NCBI GenBank assembly: GCA_937906975.1
Contig: CALCUN010000137.1
Location: 1-25,713 of the forward strand
Length of the DNA stretch: 25,713 nucleotides
Origin: an uncultured Bacteroidales bacterium
GTDB taxonomy: Bacteria; Bacteroidota; Bacteroidia; Bacteroidales; P3
Direction: 5' to 3'
Part shown: in pieces, positions 1 through 8,150 of the stretch
Position numbering within the stretch: the first letter of the stretch is position 1
Layout of the letters: each line of letters starts with the position of its first letter
Position numbers and translations under genes: made by a program
The notes under the pieces: generated by a model
Database searches by the model: none
What the model was told of the DNA's origin: nothing
What the model saw: the letters and a program-made list of their open reading frames with translations, nothing else

Positions 1-1684
1 GTAGAGTTATTGTTGCGTATGTTTGAGTTGCTGCTTCAACTTTTACTCTTTCTTTTGCTTCTATCGCTTGGTGTAATCCGTCTGAATAACGTCTTCCCTC
101 CATTATACGACCTGTTTGCTCATCTACTATCTTTACTTGATTGTTTATCACAACATATTCTACGTTGTTTTCAAATAAAGCGTAGGCTTTCATAAGTTGA
201 TTTATAGTATGCACTCTATCGGATTGCACAGCGTAGTTTTGCATTATCTTATCTTTTCTTTCTGCTTTTTCTTGTGAAGAAAGATTTTCTTTTTCAAGTT
301 CTGCAATCTCACTTCCTACATCTGGCAACAAGAAGAACTTAGGATCTTCTCCCAACTTCGCAAGATAATCCATACCCTTTTCGGTTAATTCTATTGAGTT
401 GTGTTGTTCTTCTATCACAAAGTAGAGTTCATCATCTATTATGTGCATTTGCTTGCTTTGATCTTGCATATAAAAGCTTTCTGTCTTTAATAAAAGAGCT
501 TTCATACCAGGTTCAGAAAGGAATTTAATCAAAGCTTTATTTTTTGGCAAACCATGGTGAGCTCTAAGCAAGAGTATTCCTCCTTCTTTTTCTTTTTCTG
601 GTGAGTAACCTGGAGCTAAGCATTTTTTAGCATCAGAAAGAACTTGTGTTACTAATTGTCGTTGTGCGTTATAAAGTTTTTCTATAACAGGACAAAATCT
701 TTCAAACTCTTGATTATCGCCTTTTGGTGTTGGACCTGAGATAATAAGTGGTGTTCTCGCATCATCTATCAATACTGAATCGACCTCATCGACTATTGCA
801 TAGTTATGCTTTCTTTGTACTATCTCATTTGTGTTGCTACACATATTATCTCTTAGGTAGTCAAAACCAAATTCGTTGTTTGTTCCGTATGTAATATCTG
901 CATTATAGGCATTGCGTCTTTCTGGAGAGTTTGGCTCGTGTTTGTCTATGCAATCAACTCTTAAACCATGAAACTCAAACAACATTCCCATCCATTCGCT
1001 ATCACGTTTCGCCAAATAATCGTTTACTGTTACAACGTGAACTCCCTTTCCTGGCAAAGCGTTAAGGTAGATTGGCAATGTTGCAACCAATGTTTTACCT
1101 TCCCCTGTCGCCATTTCAGCAATTTTTCCTTGATGCAAAACTGTACCACCAATTAACTGAACATCGTAATGCACCATATTCCATTCCATTGGTGTTCCAC
1201 CTGCTTGCCAAACCTTGTCAAAGTATGCCTTATCTCCTACTATGTTTACATTATCCTTTACAGTAGATAAATATCTGTCATACTCTGTTGCAGTTACTTC
1301 TACTTTTTCATTTTCTGTAAAACGTTTAGCTGTTTCTTTTACAACGGCAAATGCTTGTGGTAATATCTTGTCTAAAACGGCTTGTGTTTTATCATAGATT
1401 TTCTTTTCTAAGTCTTCGATTTGAGTATATAGTTTTTGTTTTTCTTCTATACTCATATCCAACTCCATCTCTATTCTTTGTTGCAAAGAGTCTAATTGTT
1501 GTTGTTCTGAACTTACAGTGTCTTTAATTGTTGTTTTAAATTCCAATGTTTTTGCTCTAAGTTCATCATTAGATAGTTTAGTTACTTGATCGTATGCTTC
1601 TAAACATTTTGCCAAAATAGGATTTAATTCTTTTAAATCTCGTTGTGATTTATTTCCAAATAGTTTTGCTAAAAAGTTTGCCAT
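1..1684 (-). CDS. secA: Protein translocase ATPase SecA, N-terminal 561 residues (runs off the left edge)
   Basis: SecA is the cytoplasmic motor that pushes unfolded preproteins through SecYEG using ATP. The reading frame starts [12 protein letters not shown] at 1684 and stays open to base 1, so the C-terminal part lies outside the window. Visible motifs are Walker A ATGEGKT (about residues 192-198), the DEAD-like Walker B DEVD (299-302) followed by a [11 protein letters not shown] stretch, and near the edge the [16 protein letters not shown] segment of the preprotein-binding/NBD2 region. Walker A sits about 90 residues further in than in E. coli SecA; the extra sequence before it (containing YDRYL and HYDVQLIGG) is the N-terminal insert usual in Bacteroidota SecA. 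The start is 10 bases downstream of the stop of the O-antigen ligase-like gene and I see no promoter between them, so it is probably the last gene of that transcript. Confidence 0.96.
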   Translation of the reverse strand, partial: MANFLAKLFGNKSQRDLKELNPILAKCLEAYDQVTKLSNDELRAKTLEFKTTIKDTVSSEQQQLDSLQQRIEMELDMSIEEKQKLYTQIEDLEKKIYDKTQAVLDKILPQAFAVVKETAKRFTENEKVEVTATEYDRYLSTVKDNVNIVGDKAYFDKVWQAGGTPMEWNMVHYDVQLIGGTVLHQGKIAEMATGEGKTLVATLPIYLNALPGKGVHVVTVNDYLAKRDSEWMGMLFEFHGLRVDCIDKHEPNSPERRNAYNADITYGTNNEFGFDYLRDNMCSNTNEIVQRKHNYAIVDEVDSVLIDDARTPLIISGPTPKGDNQEFERFCPVIEKLYNAQRQLVTQVLSDAKKCLAPGYSPEKEKEGGILLLRAHHGLPKNKALIKFLSEPGMKALLLKTESFYMQDQSKQMHIIDDELYFVIEEQHNSIELTEKGMDYLAKLGEDPKFFLLPDVGSEIAELEKENLSSQEKAERKDKIMQNYAVQSDRVHTINQLMKAYALFENNVEYVVINNQVKIVDEQTGRIMEGRRYSDGLHQAIEAKERVKVEAATQTYATITL

Positions 1685-1694
1685 ATTTTTATAC

Positions 1695-3185
1695 TTATTT
1701 ATTATTCTTTATTGTTTCAATGCTTTTCTTCGGATAGTAAATATCTAAGGCCACTATCATAGCCGTTAGCCCCCAAAATGGAACTGCTAATTTTTCTGTT
1801 TCCAAAAAGTTGTTAAAAACTCCGTGAACGTAATATGTAACTAAGGACATCACCAAAAACAGAGCTAAATCTGCAACTGCTCTATCTTCGGCTTTATGAT
1901 ATACTCTCAATCCTATAAATACTGTTGTCAAAAAGACTAATAACACGGCTATTGTACCGAAAACGCCTTGTTCACTCAAAGGTTTTAGATATTCGCTGTG
2001 TGTACTACCCAAATCTCCTGCGTCTGTACTGATTTGAGTTAAGTTATAAGATTTTTGATAGCCAGAATAAATGAATTTATACGTGCCAGGACCCCAACCA
2101 ACAATAGGTCTGTCTTCAAACATTCCCAAAGCACAAGCCCATCTGTTTAATCTCTCCACATTAGAATCGTCTGTACTAATATTTGTTATAGAAGTCATGT
2201 GCTCAACCATGTTTCCTGAGGAATCTTGGTCGTTTTTCTGCAACATTCCTATGATTGAAGACCAAAATATCAAAACAAAAACTCCTACAACTCCAAGTCC
2301 TATAAGTATAGTTTTAAGTTTTATTTTCATTTTCACCGCTACATAAACAGCTATTGCAGCCAATACACTTGCCCATGCTGCTCTTGAATAAGATAAAATC
2401 AAACCTAAGACCAATACTACAAAGATAAAAATGTAAAATATTCTCCAATATATATTTGGAACAAGTTTTTTCCCTCCTATAACAAAGACAAAGGATAGTG
2501 GTACAAACAAAGCGAGTACTGCTCCATAAGCTGTGTGGTCGTTATAAAAGGGTTGCATTACATAATGTGCATAAGAGAGTGCAAAATTCTCAGTTGATAA
2601 CAATCCTATACACACAATTGCTATTACACTTAAAGGTATAACATAGCAAAGAAAGAAATTTTTCAAATTATTAAACTTTCTAAACAATGGAATCAAGACA
2701 AAATAACAAGGAATAATGAACCAAAATTGAGAAAGCAAGTATTTGAACGAAACTAAGTAATCAACGCTAAAGAAAGTTGCGATTAAAGTCCATGCAAGGC
2801 TAATAAATATTGTTATTGTTATAGGGTGGACTAATATTTTTTTATCATATCTTCTTCTTACAAAGAGTTGAAATAAAAATAGCAACATTACAAATATCAA
2901 TAAAGGCTCAGAAGGCAAACTAATAGCCAATTCCTTTATTGAAAGCGTAACCGAAAGAGGTGTTACAAAGGCAATGAGAAAGGGAGCTATATTAACATTA
3001 CGCAAAAGCAATATAAGCCCAAGTAAAATAACAGGTATCAACAAATAAAAATAGTATTCGTAAAGCATGGTGTAAAACAACCCGCTTAGGAATATAGAAC
3101 ATAACAATACTATGAGTAGAGAAGTTTGTTGCTTCTCGCTCATAGCATTCCAATAATTAAGTATTATTTGTTTAATCTTATTCAC
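1695..3185 (-). CDS. O-antigen ligase/polymerase-type polytopic membrane protein (Wzy_C/WaaL family)
   Basis: A protein of about 496 residues with roughly 11-12 hydrophobic segments, arranged as in O-antigen ligases and Wzy-type polymerases. Family hallmarks are SYSRAAW at about residues 265-271 after a membrane helix, and a large loop (about 310-400) with VGWGPG (362-367) and THSEYL (395-400), the usual position of the catalytic-loop histidine. By family it would join undecaprenyl-linked glycan to another glycan or lipid A core on the periplasmic face; ligase and polymerase cannot be told apart here. The start is uncertain: GTG at 3185 overlaps the wzz stop by 8 bases and has a purine-rich leader; an upstream GTG at 3215 and ATG at 3143 are alternatives. 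It follows the Wzz-like gene directly, which supports a surface polysaccharide role. Confidence 0.85.
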   Translation of the reverse strand: MNKIKQIILNYWNAMSEKQQTSLLIVLLCSIFLSGLFYTMLYEYYFYLLIPVILLGLILLLRNVNIAPFLIAFVTPLSVTLSIKELAISLPSEPLLIFVMLLFLFQLFVRRRYDKKILVHPITITIFISLAWTLIATFFSVDYLVSFKYLLSQFWFIIPCYFVLIPLFRKFNNLKNFFLCYVIPLSVIAIVCIGLLSTENFALSYAHYVMQPFYNDHTAYGAVLALFVPLSFVFVIGGKKLVPNIYWRIFYIFIFVVLVLGLILSYSRAAWASVLAAIAVYVAVKMKIKLKTILIGLGVVGVFVLIFWSSIIGMLQKNDQDSSGNMVEHMTSITNISTDDSNVERLNRWACALGMFEDRPIVGWGPGTYKFIYSGYQKSYNLTQISTDAGDLGSTHSEYLKPLSEQGVFGTIAVLLVFLTTVFIGLRVYHKAEDRAVADLALFLVMSLVTYYVHGVFNNFLETEKLAVPFWGLTAMIVALDIYYPKKSIETIKNNK

Positions 3186-4161
3186 CTTTTCTTCTTTCCC
3201 TAACAACCAACACACACAAAGCTAAGAATGTGCAAGCCATAGCTGCTACTGCAACTATAATAGAACGTTTAGGCTTATCCTTTGAGAAGGAAGCAGAAGC
3301 GTATTCTATAACAAATTCTGTTGGTATTTCAGCATCTCTATCTACTTTCGCTTTTTCTAATTGATCTGTCCAAATACGCAAAGATTCTCTTCTGTTTATA
3401 AGTTGATCTCTCAAATTAGCAACTTTCGCACCTGCTGATTCAATAGTTTTCATCTTTGCTTCCAATCTCGCAACTGCGGCATTATTGCCAGCAGCTACTT
3501 GTTTTGCCAATTCTTGTGCGAAGCGTTCACTTGCTCCATCAGGGAAATACAAATTGTATTCTTGGCTTAATTTAGACAAACTATCAGATAAAGAATCAAT
3601 ATCTGCTAAAATCAATTTACGAGAACGCTCAATCGCAGAACAAATGCTATCAGCCTTTTCTCTTTTCATTTCATTTCGTACAATGCTTACTTCTCTTACG
3701 ATAAAGTTTGCTATCTTTGCCGCATACTCAGGGTCTGTATCCCAAACTGTAAGCTTGACTCCTAAGTTTTCTGTACGCTTTACCTTAACGTTATTGTATA
3801 ATTTTCTACCGAGTTTTTCGTCTAATTCTTTTCCATCTGCCCTTATTCCATAATGCTCTGCAAGATTAAATTCTCTACAAGCCGCTCCCATAACTCTTCC
3901 GCTTGTAATTATATCCAAAATATACTCACAATCAGCAGCCATTCCAAAGTTAAATGGATCTACATTGTCCATTTGGCTAAGCACACCCTTTGAAATAGAA
4001 TTAGTATCACTAGGAAGCATTGTTACTTCTGATTTATAATAATTTGGCAAAAGTAAACTTATTCCTGCCGCAACAAGAGCTGAAACAATGAATGTTATAA
4101 TTAAAGCCTTTTTGTTACGATTTAAAAAACTGAAAATCTCTTTAAAATTTAGTTCTTCCAT
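3178..4161 (-). CDS. Wzz-type chain-length determinant / polysaccharide co-polymerase without kinase domain
   Basis: A 327-residue inner-membrane protein with the Wzz layout. It has a short cytoplasmic N-terminus, a first membrane helix (about residues 19-38) followed by the LLPNYYKSEVTMLP stretch, and a long periplasmic region with coiled-coil heptads around 170-290. A proline-lysine motif (KPKRS, about 296-300) precedes the second helix (about 301-319), and the tail is short and basic. Such proteins set the length of O-antigen or exopolysaccharide chains together with a Wzy polymerase, and the next gene is of that kind. It ends after the second helix, so the tyrosine-kinase domain of Wzc-type proteins is absent. 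First gene of the apparent wzz-ligase-secA transcript; a TATCTTTG -7 element lies 36-43 bases upstream. Confidence 0.88.
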   Translation of the reverse strand: MEELNFKEIFSFLNRNKKALIITFIVSALVAAGISLLLPNYYKSEVTMLPSDTNSISKGVLSQMDNVDPFNFGMAADCEYILDIITSGRVMGAACREFNLAEHYGIRADGKELDEKLGRKLYNNVKVKRTENLGVKLTVWDTDPEYAAKIANFIVREVSIVRNEMKREKADSICSAIERSRKLILADIDSLSDSLSKLSQEYNLYFPDGASERFAQELAKQVAAGNNAAVARLEAKMKTIESAGAKVANLRDQLINRRESLRIWTDQLEKAKVDRDAEIPTEFVIEYASASFSKDKPKRSIIVAVAAMACTFLALCVLVVRERRKGE

Positions 4162-4196
4162 TATTTTTATGTTTTATTTTCTTAAATTTCAACCTG

Positions 4197-4204
4197 CAAA
4201 GATA
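4197..4204 (-). promoter_or_regulatory. Predicted -7 element (TATCTTTG) for the wzz-ligase-secA operon
   Basis: On the minus strand the sequence reads TATCTTTG, an exact match to the Bacteroidota sigma-ABfr -7 consensus TAnnTTTG, and it leads towards the ATG at 4161. I see no convincing -33 TTTG at the usual 19-21 base spacing. Confidence 0.6.
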
Positions 4205-4301
4205 CACTTTTTTAAGCAAAAACGTAGTTTTATTCAATAAAAACGAAGAACTATTCATTTTATTACACGAATAATTCACCTAAAATTTGTAAAAGAAAAA
4301 A

Positions 4302-4387
4302 AAGTCTAAGAAAAAATAAAATAAATCAAAGAGAAAATTTAAGATTCCTTAGGAATATTTTAAGAAATCAAAGAAAAAAAATAAAGA
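4302..4387. repeat. AT-rich array of about 21-bp units (intergenic)
   Basis: In the 271-base gap between wzz and sdhB, short motifs of the form TC(T/A/C)(A/T)AG followed by an A-tract recur at 4305, 4326, 4346 and 4368, spaced 21, 20 and 22 bases. The first 20 bases or so match a stretch at 18713 with a single difference. Related units occur at 12372-12404, around 25601-25649 and inside the U32 gene at 8619-8702. The function is unknown; the period equals two helical turns, so phased A-tracts could bend the DNA (inference). Confidence 0.7.
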
Positions 4388-4426
4388 AATAAAGGTGTTA
4401 CAATTTTTTTTTGTAACACCTTTATT
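4388..4426 (-). terminator. Rho-independent terminator after sdhB
   Basis: A perfect inverted repeat with 16-base arms (4388-4403 and 4411-4426) and a 7-base T loop begins 7 bases beyond the sdhB stop. Read on the minus strand it is followed by a T-rich run (TTTATTTCTTTATTTTTTTT). This separates the sdh operon from the wzz operon. Confidence 0.85.
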
Positions 4427-4432
4427 ATTAGT

Positions 4433-5182
4433 CTATTCTTCTGAACAAACTTTTGCACACATAAATTCACGATTCATACGTGCTATATTACTTCTCTTAA
4501 TTTGTTTTGGACATTCTGCTTCACATGCGTATGTGTTTGTACAGTTTCCGAAACCTAATTCGTCCATTTTTGCAACCATTGCTTGAACTCTGCGTGCTGC
4601 TTCTGGTTTTCCTTGAGGAAGAAGTGCAAGTTGAGAAACTTTTGCAGAAACGAATAACATTGCAGATGCGTTTTTACAAGCTGCAACACAAGCTCCACAT
4701 CCAATACATGCAGCTGCGTCCATTGCTTCGTCTGCATTCTTTTTTGGAATAGGAATTGCATTACCATCAGGCACACCTCCTGTTGTTACAGATACGTATC
4801 CGCCTTCTTGAATTATCTTATCAAAAGCAGTTCTATCAACAACTAAGTCGCGAATTACAGGGAATGGTCTTGCTCTCCATGGTTCAATAACGATAGTATC
4901 ACCATCTTTGAATCTTCTCATGTGTAATTGACAAGTTGTTACACCATCGTCTGGTCCGTGTGGACGACCATTGATATATAATCCGCACATTCCGCAAATT
5001 CCTTCACGACAATCGTTATCGAAACAAACAGGATGTGATAATTTATCTACTAATTGTTCATTTAATATGTCCAACATTTCTAAGAAAGAACAGTCGGGCG
5101 AAATATTTTCTACTTTATAAGTTTCAAAGCGTCCTTTTGCTCTTGCGTTTTCTTGACGCCAAATTTTCAATGTTAAATTCAT
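4433..5182 (-). CDS. sdhB: Succinate dehydrogenase/fumarate reductase iron-sulfur subunit
   Basis: A 249-residue electron-transfer subunit carrying the three iron-sulfur clusters that link the flavoprotein to the membrane cytochrome. The [2Fe-2S] ligands are C58, C63 and C66 (CREGICGMC) with C84. The ferredoxin-like half has [11 protein letters not shown] (C159, C162, C165, C169) plus C214, C220 and C224 in [13 protein letters not shown], fitting one [4Fe-4S] and one [3Fe-4S] cluster. All expected cysteines are present. It starts one base after the flavoprotein stop, so translation is probably coupled. The family works in both directions; in anaerobic Bacteroidales it normally acts as a fumarate reductase (frdB). 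The sequence alone does not decide the direction. Confidence 0.96.
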   Translation of the reverse strand: MNLTLKIWRQENARAKGRFETYKVENISPDCSFLEMLDILNEQLVDKLSHPVCFDNDCREGICGMCGLYINGRPHGPDDGVTTCQLHMRRFKDGDTIVIEPWRARPFPVIRDLVVDRTAFDKIIQEGGYVSVTTGGVPDGNAIPIPKKNADEAMDAAACIGCGACVAACKNASAMLFVSAKVSQLALLPQGKPEAARRVQAMVAKMDELGFGNCTNTYACEAECPKQIKRSNIARMNREFMCAKVCSEE

Positions 5183-5183
5183 T

Positions 5184-7121
5184 TTACTTGTAATTTCTTT
5201 GTTGAACTTTAATAAACTCGTAATTTAATTCTTCTTTATGTAATTGAGGTTCGTTTCCTTCTCCTTGGTATTCCCAAGCACCTACATACATAAATTGTTC
5301 GTCATTTCTTTTTGCTTCACCTTCTTCTGTTTGGTGTTCTTCACGGAAGTGACCACCACAACTTTCTTCTCTATGTAAAGCATCTTTTGCCATAAGTTGA
5401 GCAAGTTCGATATGGTCAGATAATCTCAATGCTTTTTCTAATTCAGGATTCATAGAATTTGTGTCTCCTGTGATGCGAACGTTTGCCCAGAAGTCTTCTT
5501 TCAACGCTTTCAAAGCAGGAATTGCTTCTTTTAAGCCTTGCTCAGTTCTTCCCATACCAACTTTATTCCACATTATGTGTCCTAATTCTTTTTGGAATGT
5601 ATCTACGCTCTTGTTTCCTTTGATTGACATTAACTTTTCTATTTTTGCTGCAACTGATTTTTCAGCTTCGTCAAATTCAGGTACGGTTGTAGGGATTGGT
5701 TGTGAGTAAATTTCTTTTGAAAGATAGTTTTGGATAGTATAAGGTAATACAAAATATCCATCAGCTAAGCCTTGCATTAAGGCAGATGCGCCTAAACGGT
5801 TTGCACCGTGGTCAGAGAAGTTTGCTTCTCCCGCTGCGAACAATCCTTCTATTGTAGTTTGTAATTCATAGTCAACCCATAATCCACCCATTGTGTAGTG
5901 TACTGCTGGGTAAATCATCATTGGAGTTTCGTATGGGTTTTGTGCTGTAATTTTTTCATACATTTGGAATAAGTTTCCGTATCTTGCTTCTACTTTATCT
6001 TTACCTAAACGTTTGATTGCAGAAGAGAAATCTAAGTAAACTGCTTGTCCTGTTCCAACTCCATAACCTGCATCACATCTTTCTTTTGCTGCTCTTGATG
6101 CGATGTCTCTTGGTACTAAGTTTCCGAACGCAGGGTAGCGTCTTTCTAAGTAGTAATCTCTGTTTTCTTCAGCTATATCAGTTGGTTTAAGTCTTCCTTC
6201 TCTGATAGCAACTGAATCTTCTATGTTTTTAGGAACCCAAATTCTTCCGTCATTACGTAAACTTTCACTCATCAAAGTTAATTTTGATTGATAGTCTCCG
6301 TGAACTGGAATACATGTAGGGTGGATTTGTACATAGCAAGGATTTGCAAAGCATGCACCTTTTTTGTAACATTGCCAAGCAGCTGAACCGTTTGAGTTCA
6401 TAGCATTTGTTGATAAGAAATAAACATTTCCATATCCTCCTGTTGCTACAACTACTGCGTGTCCAAACCAACGTTCCAATTTACCTGTTTGTAAATCTCT
6501 TGTGATGATACCTCTTGCTTTTCCATCAACTAAGACAACGTCCATCATTTCTTTTCTTTCGTACATCTTAACTGTGCCAGCTTTTATTTCTTTTGACAAA
6601 GCAGAGTATGCACCTAAAAGAAGTTGTTGTCCTGTTTGTCCTTTTGCATAGAAGGTACGGCTTACTTGAGCACCACCAAATGAACGGTTGTCAAGCATTC
6701 CAGCGTAGTCTCTTGCGAAAGGAACTCCTTGTGCAACACATTGGTCTATGATGTTGTTACTTACCTCTGCCAAACGATAAACGTTAGCTTCTCTTGCACG
6801 ATAGTCTCCTCCTTTGATAGTGTCATAGAACAATCTTCCTACGCTATCACCATCGTTTGGATAGTTTTTTGCTGCATTTATACCACCTTGAGCTGCGATT
6901 GAGTGAGCTCTACGAGGTGAGTCTGAGATACAGAATATTTTTACATTAAATCCTAATGCTCCCAATGAAGCTGCAGCTGAGGCTCCTGCTAAACCTGTTC
7001 CTACAACAATGACATCTAATTTTCTTTTATTAGCAGGGTTTACTAACTTTTGGTCAGCTTTATATTTTGTCCATTTCTCGCTAAGTGGTCCTTGCGGAAT
7101 TTTGGAATTAAGTGTTACCAT
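5184..7121 (-). CDS. sdhA: Succinate dehydrogenase/fumarate reductase flavoprotein subunit
   Basis: A 645-residue catalytic subunit interconverting succinate and fumarate on covalently bound FAD. The FAD dinucleotide motif GTGLAG is at residues 41-46, and [10 protein letters not shown] places the flavinylated histidine at H73. The middle holds [11 protein letters not shown] and PRDIASR (the arginine region for proton delivery in the family). Near residue 400 come [14 protein letters not shown] and then the FAD-binding [16 protein letters not shown]. The C-terminus is the usual helical domain (SCGGHFREE). The length fits the larger epsilonproteobacterial/Bacteroidota type. It lies 28 bases after the cytochrome subunit stop and 1 base before sdhB, in the order C-A-B. 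No truncation or missing key residue is seen. Confidence 0.97.
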   Translation of the reverse strand: MVTLNSKIPQGPLSEKWTKYKADQKLVNPANKRKLDVIVVGTGLAGASAAASLGALGFNVKIFCISDSPRRAHSIAAQGGINAAKNYPNDGDSVGRLFYDTIKGGDYRAREANVYRLAEVSNNIIDQCVAQGVPFARDYAGMLDNRSFGGAQVSRTFYAKGQTGQQLLLGAYSALSKEIKAGTVKMYERKEMMDVVLVDGKARGIITRDLQTGKLERWFGHAVVVATGGYGNVYFLSTNAMNSNGSAAWQCYKKGACFANPCYVQIHPTCIPVHGDYQSKLTLMSESLRNDGRIWVPKNIEDSVAIREGRLKPTDIAEENRDYYLERRYPAFGNLVPRDIASRAAKERCDAGYGVGTGQAVYLDFSSAIKRLGKDKVEARYGNLFQMYEKITAQNPYETPMMIYPAVHYTMGGLWVDYELQTTIEGLFAAGEANFSDHGANRLGASALMQGLADGYFVLPYTIQNYLSKEIYSQPIPTTVPEFDEAEKSVAAKIEKLMSIKGNKSVDTFQKELGHIMWNKVGMGRTEQGLKEAIPALKALKEDFWANVRITGDTNSMNPELEKALRLSDHIELAQLMAKDALHREESCGGHFREEHQTEEGEAKRNDEQFMYVGAWEYQGEGNEPQLHKEELNYEFIKVQQRNYK

Positions 7122-7149
7122 GTTATTTTCTGATTTGTTATTATTTTAA

Positions 7150-8067
7150 TTATTTACAAAACATTACGAATAAAGGCACGATTGCAAATCCTAATGGCAC
7201 TATAACTGCGTATGCACCTGCAAAATATTCAATTGCTTTATTGTATTTTTTGTGATTTAAACCAAATGTTTGGAATACTGAATTGATTGCGTGGAATAAG
7301 TGAATACCTAATATTACTAATGCTAATAAATAGATTATAGAATATGTAGGATTTGCAAATAACTTATTACACATTGTATAGAAATCAGGTTCATATTCTT
7401 CGAAATCTTCACCTACGAATTGAACTAACTCTTCTTTGCTTAGATTTATCAATTCTTCGCCATCTTTTGATATTTTTTCAGCAGGTTGTCCTGTTTGCAT
7501 AATTTGTAAAAATGGCATATACTCTAATTGAAGAGCCATCATTTGTTCTTGTGCTTGCTCTTGAGTGATTGTTCCGTTCATCATTTGTTCTTGAACCATA
7601 GCAACCTTGTCTTCAAGATGTCTTTGTACATCTTCAATTTCTACTGTGTAAGTGTCGCTTTCGTCTTCAACAACTATTCCGAACTTAACAAAATAGAAAT
7701 TGATAAAGTGGATAATCAAAAACGCAAAAACAACTCCACCTGTGTAAATCATCCATTTTGATCCTGCGTGAGTCTTTGATTTTGACGCAACTGCATAACC
7801 AACAGGTCTTGCTTTTTTGTTTTCAATTGTTAATAAAATAGCCACAACTACGTGAACAAGCACGCAAAGCATAAGTACTATTTCCATGATTTTTACAATC
7901 CAATTAGTACCCATAAAGTGGCAAACATTTCTGTACCATTCACCTCCGTCTTCTCTTAGAATACAAAGGTTTAATCCCATGTGCATCGGCAAAAACACCA
8001 ATAAGAATGCTCCAACCGCAGCAATGGTAATCTTTTTTGTGATTGATGCTAATTTAACTAAACTCAT
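7150..8067 (-). CDS. sdhC: Succinate dehydrogenase/fumarate reductase cytochrome b subunit (b558 type) with an extra periplasmic insert
   Basis: The di-haem membrane anchor that exchanges electrons with quinone. Five hydrophobic helices are visible: about residues 12-36, 56-82, 104-128, 240-266 and 278-304. Histidines suitable as haem ligands lie in them (H29, H72, H120, H256/H259). At 305 residues it is clearly longer than the 220-250 usual for this family as I know it. The surplus lies between helices 3 and 4 (about 131-230), an acidic, glutamine- and methionine-rich region (e.g. VQEQMMNGTITQEQAQEQMM) that should face the periplasm by the family topology. First gene of the operon, behind a TACTTTTG -7 element. 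Confidence 0.92.
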   Translation of the reverse strand: MSLVKLASITKKITIAAVGAFLLVFLPMHMGLNLCILREDGGEWYRNVCHFMGTNWIVKIMEIVLMLCVLVHVVVAILLTIENKKARPVGYAVASKSKTHAGSKWMIYTGGVVFAFLIIHFINFYFVKFGIVVEDESDTYTVEIEDVQRHLEDKVAMVQEQMMNGTITQEQAQEQMMALQLEYMPFLQIMQTGQPAEKISKDGEELINLSKEELVQFVGEDFEEYEPDFYTMCNKLFANPTYSIIYLLALVILGIHLFHAINSVFQTFGLNHKKYNKAIEYFAGAYAVIVPLGFAIVPLFVMFCK

Positions 8068-8115
8068 TTCTTTTTATTTTTTGTTATTATTTATTTTTCT
8101 TCAAGAATAATTTTG

Positions 8116-8123
8116 CAAAAGTA
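8116..8123 (-). promoter_or_regulatory. Predicted -7 element (TACTTTTG) for sdhCAB
   Basis: The minus strand reads TACTTTTG, matching TAnnTTTG, 49 bases upstream of the sdhC ATG. A TTTTCG (8143-8148) lies at the right distance (19 bases) for a weak -33 element. The 83-base gap between the U32 gene and sdhC holds nothing else apart from one TCTAAGAAAAA repeat-like unit near 8132. Confidence 0.6.
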
Positions 8124-8150
8124 TGAATTTTTCTAAGAAAAACGAAAATA

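Noticed and set aside
3485..3853. Plus-strand frame of 122 codons opposite the Wzz-like gene
   Set aside because: It is antisense to the periplasmic coiled-coil region; there is no promoter, start context or family resemblance.
4162..4432. tRNA or small RNA gene in the wzz-sdhB gap
   Set aside because: I looked for cloverleaf-like arms and found only the terminator hairpin and the A-rich repeat array.
4555..4776. Small minus-strand reading frame inside sdhB
   Set aside because: It is an out-of-frame shadow of sdhB, whose cluster cysteines prove the other frame.
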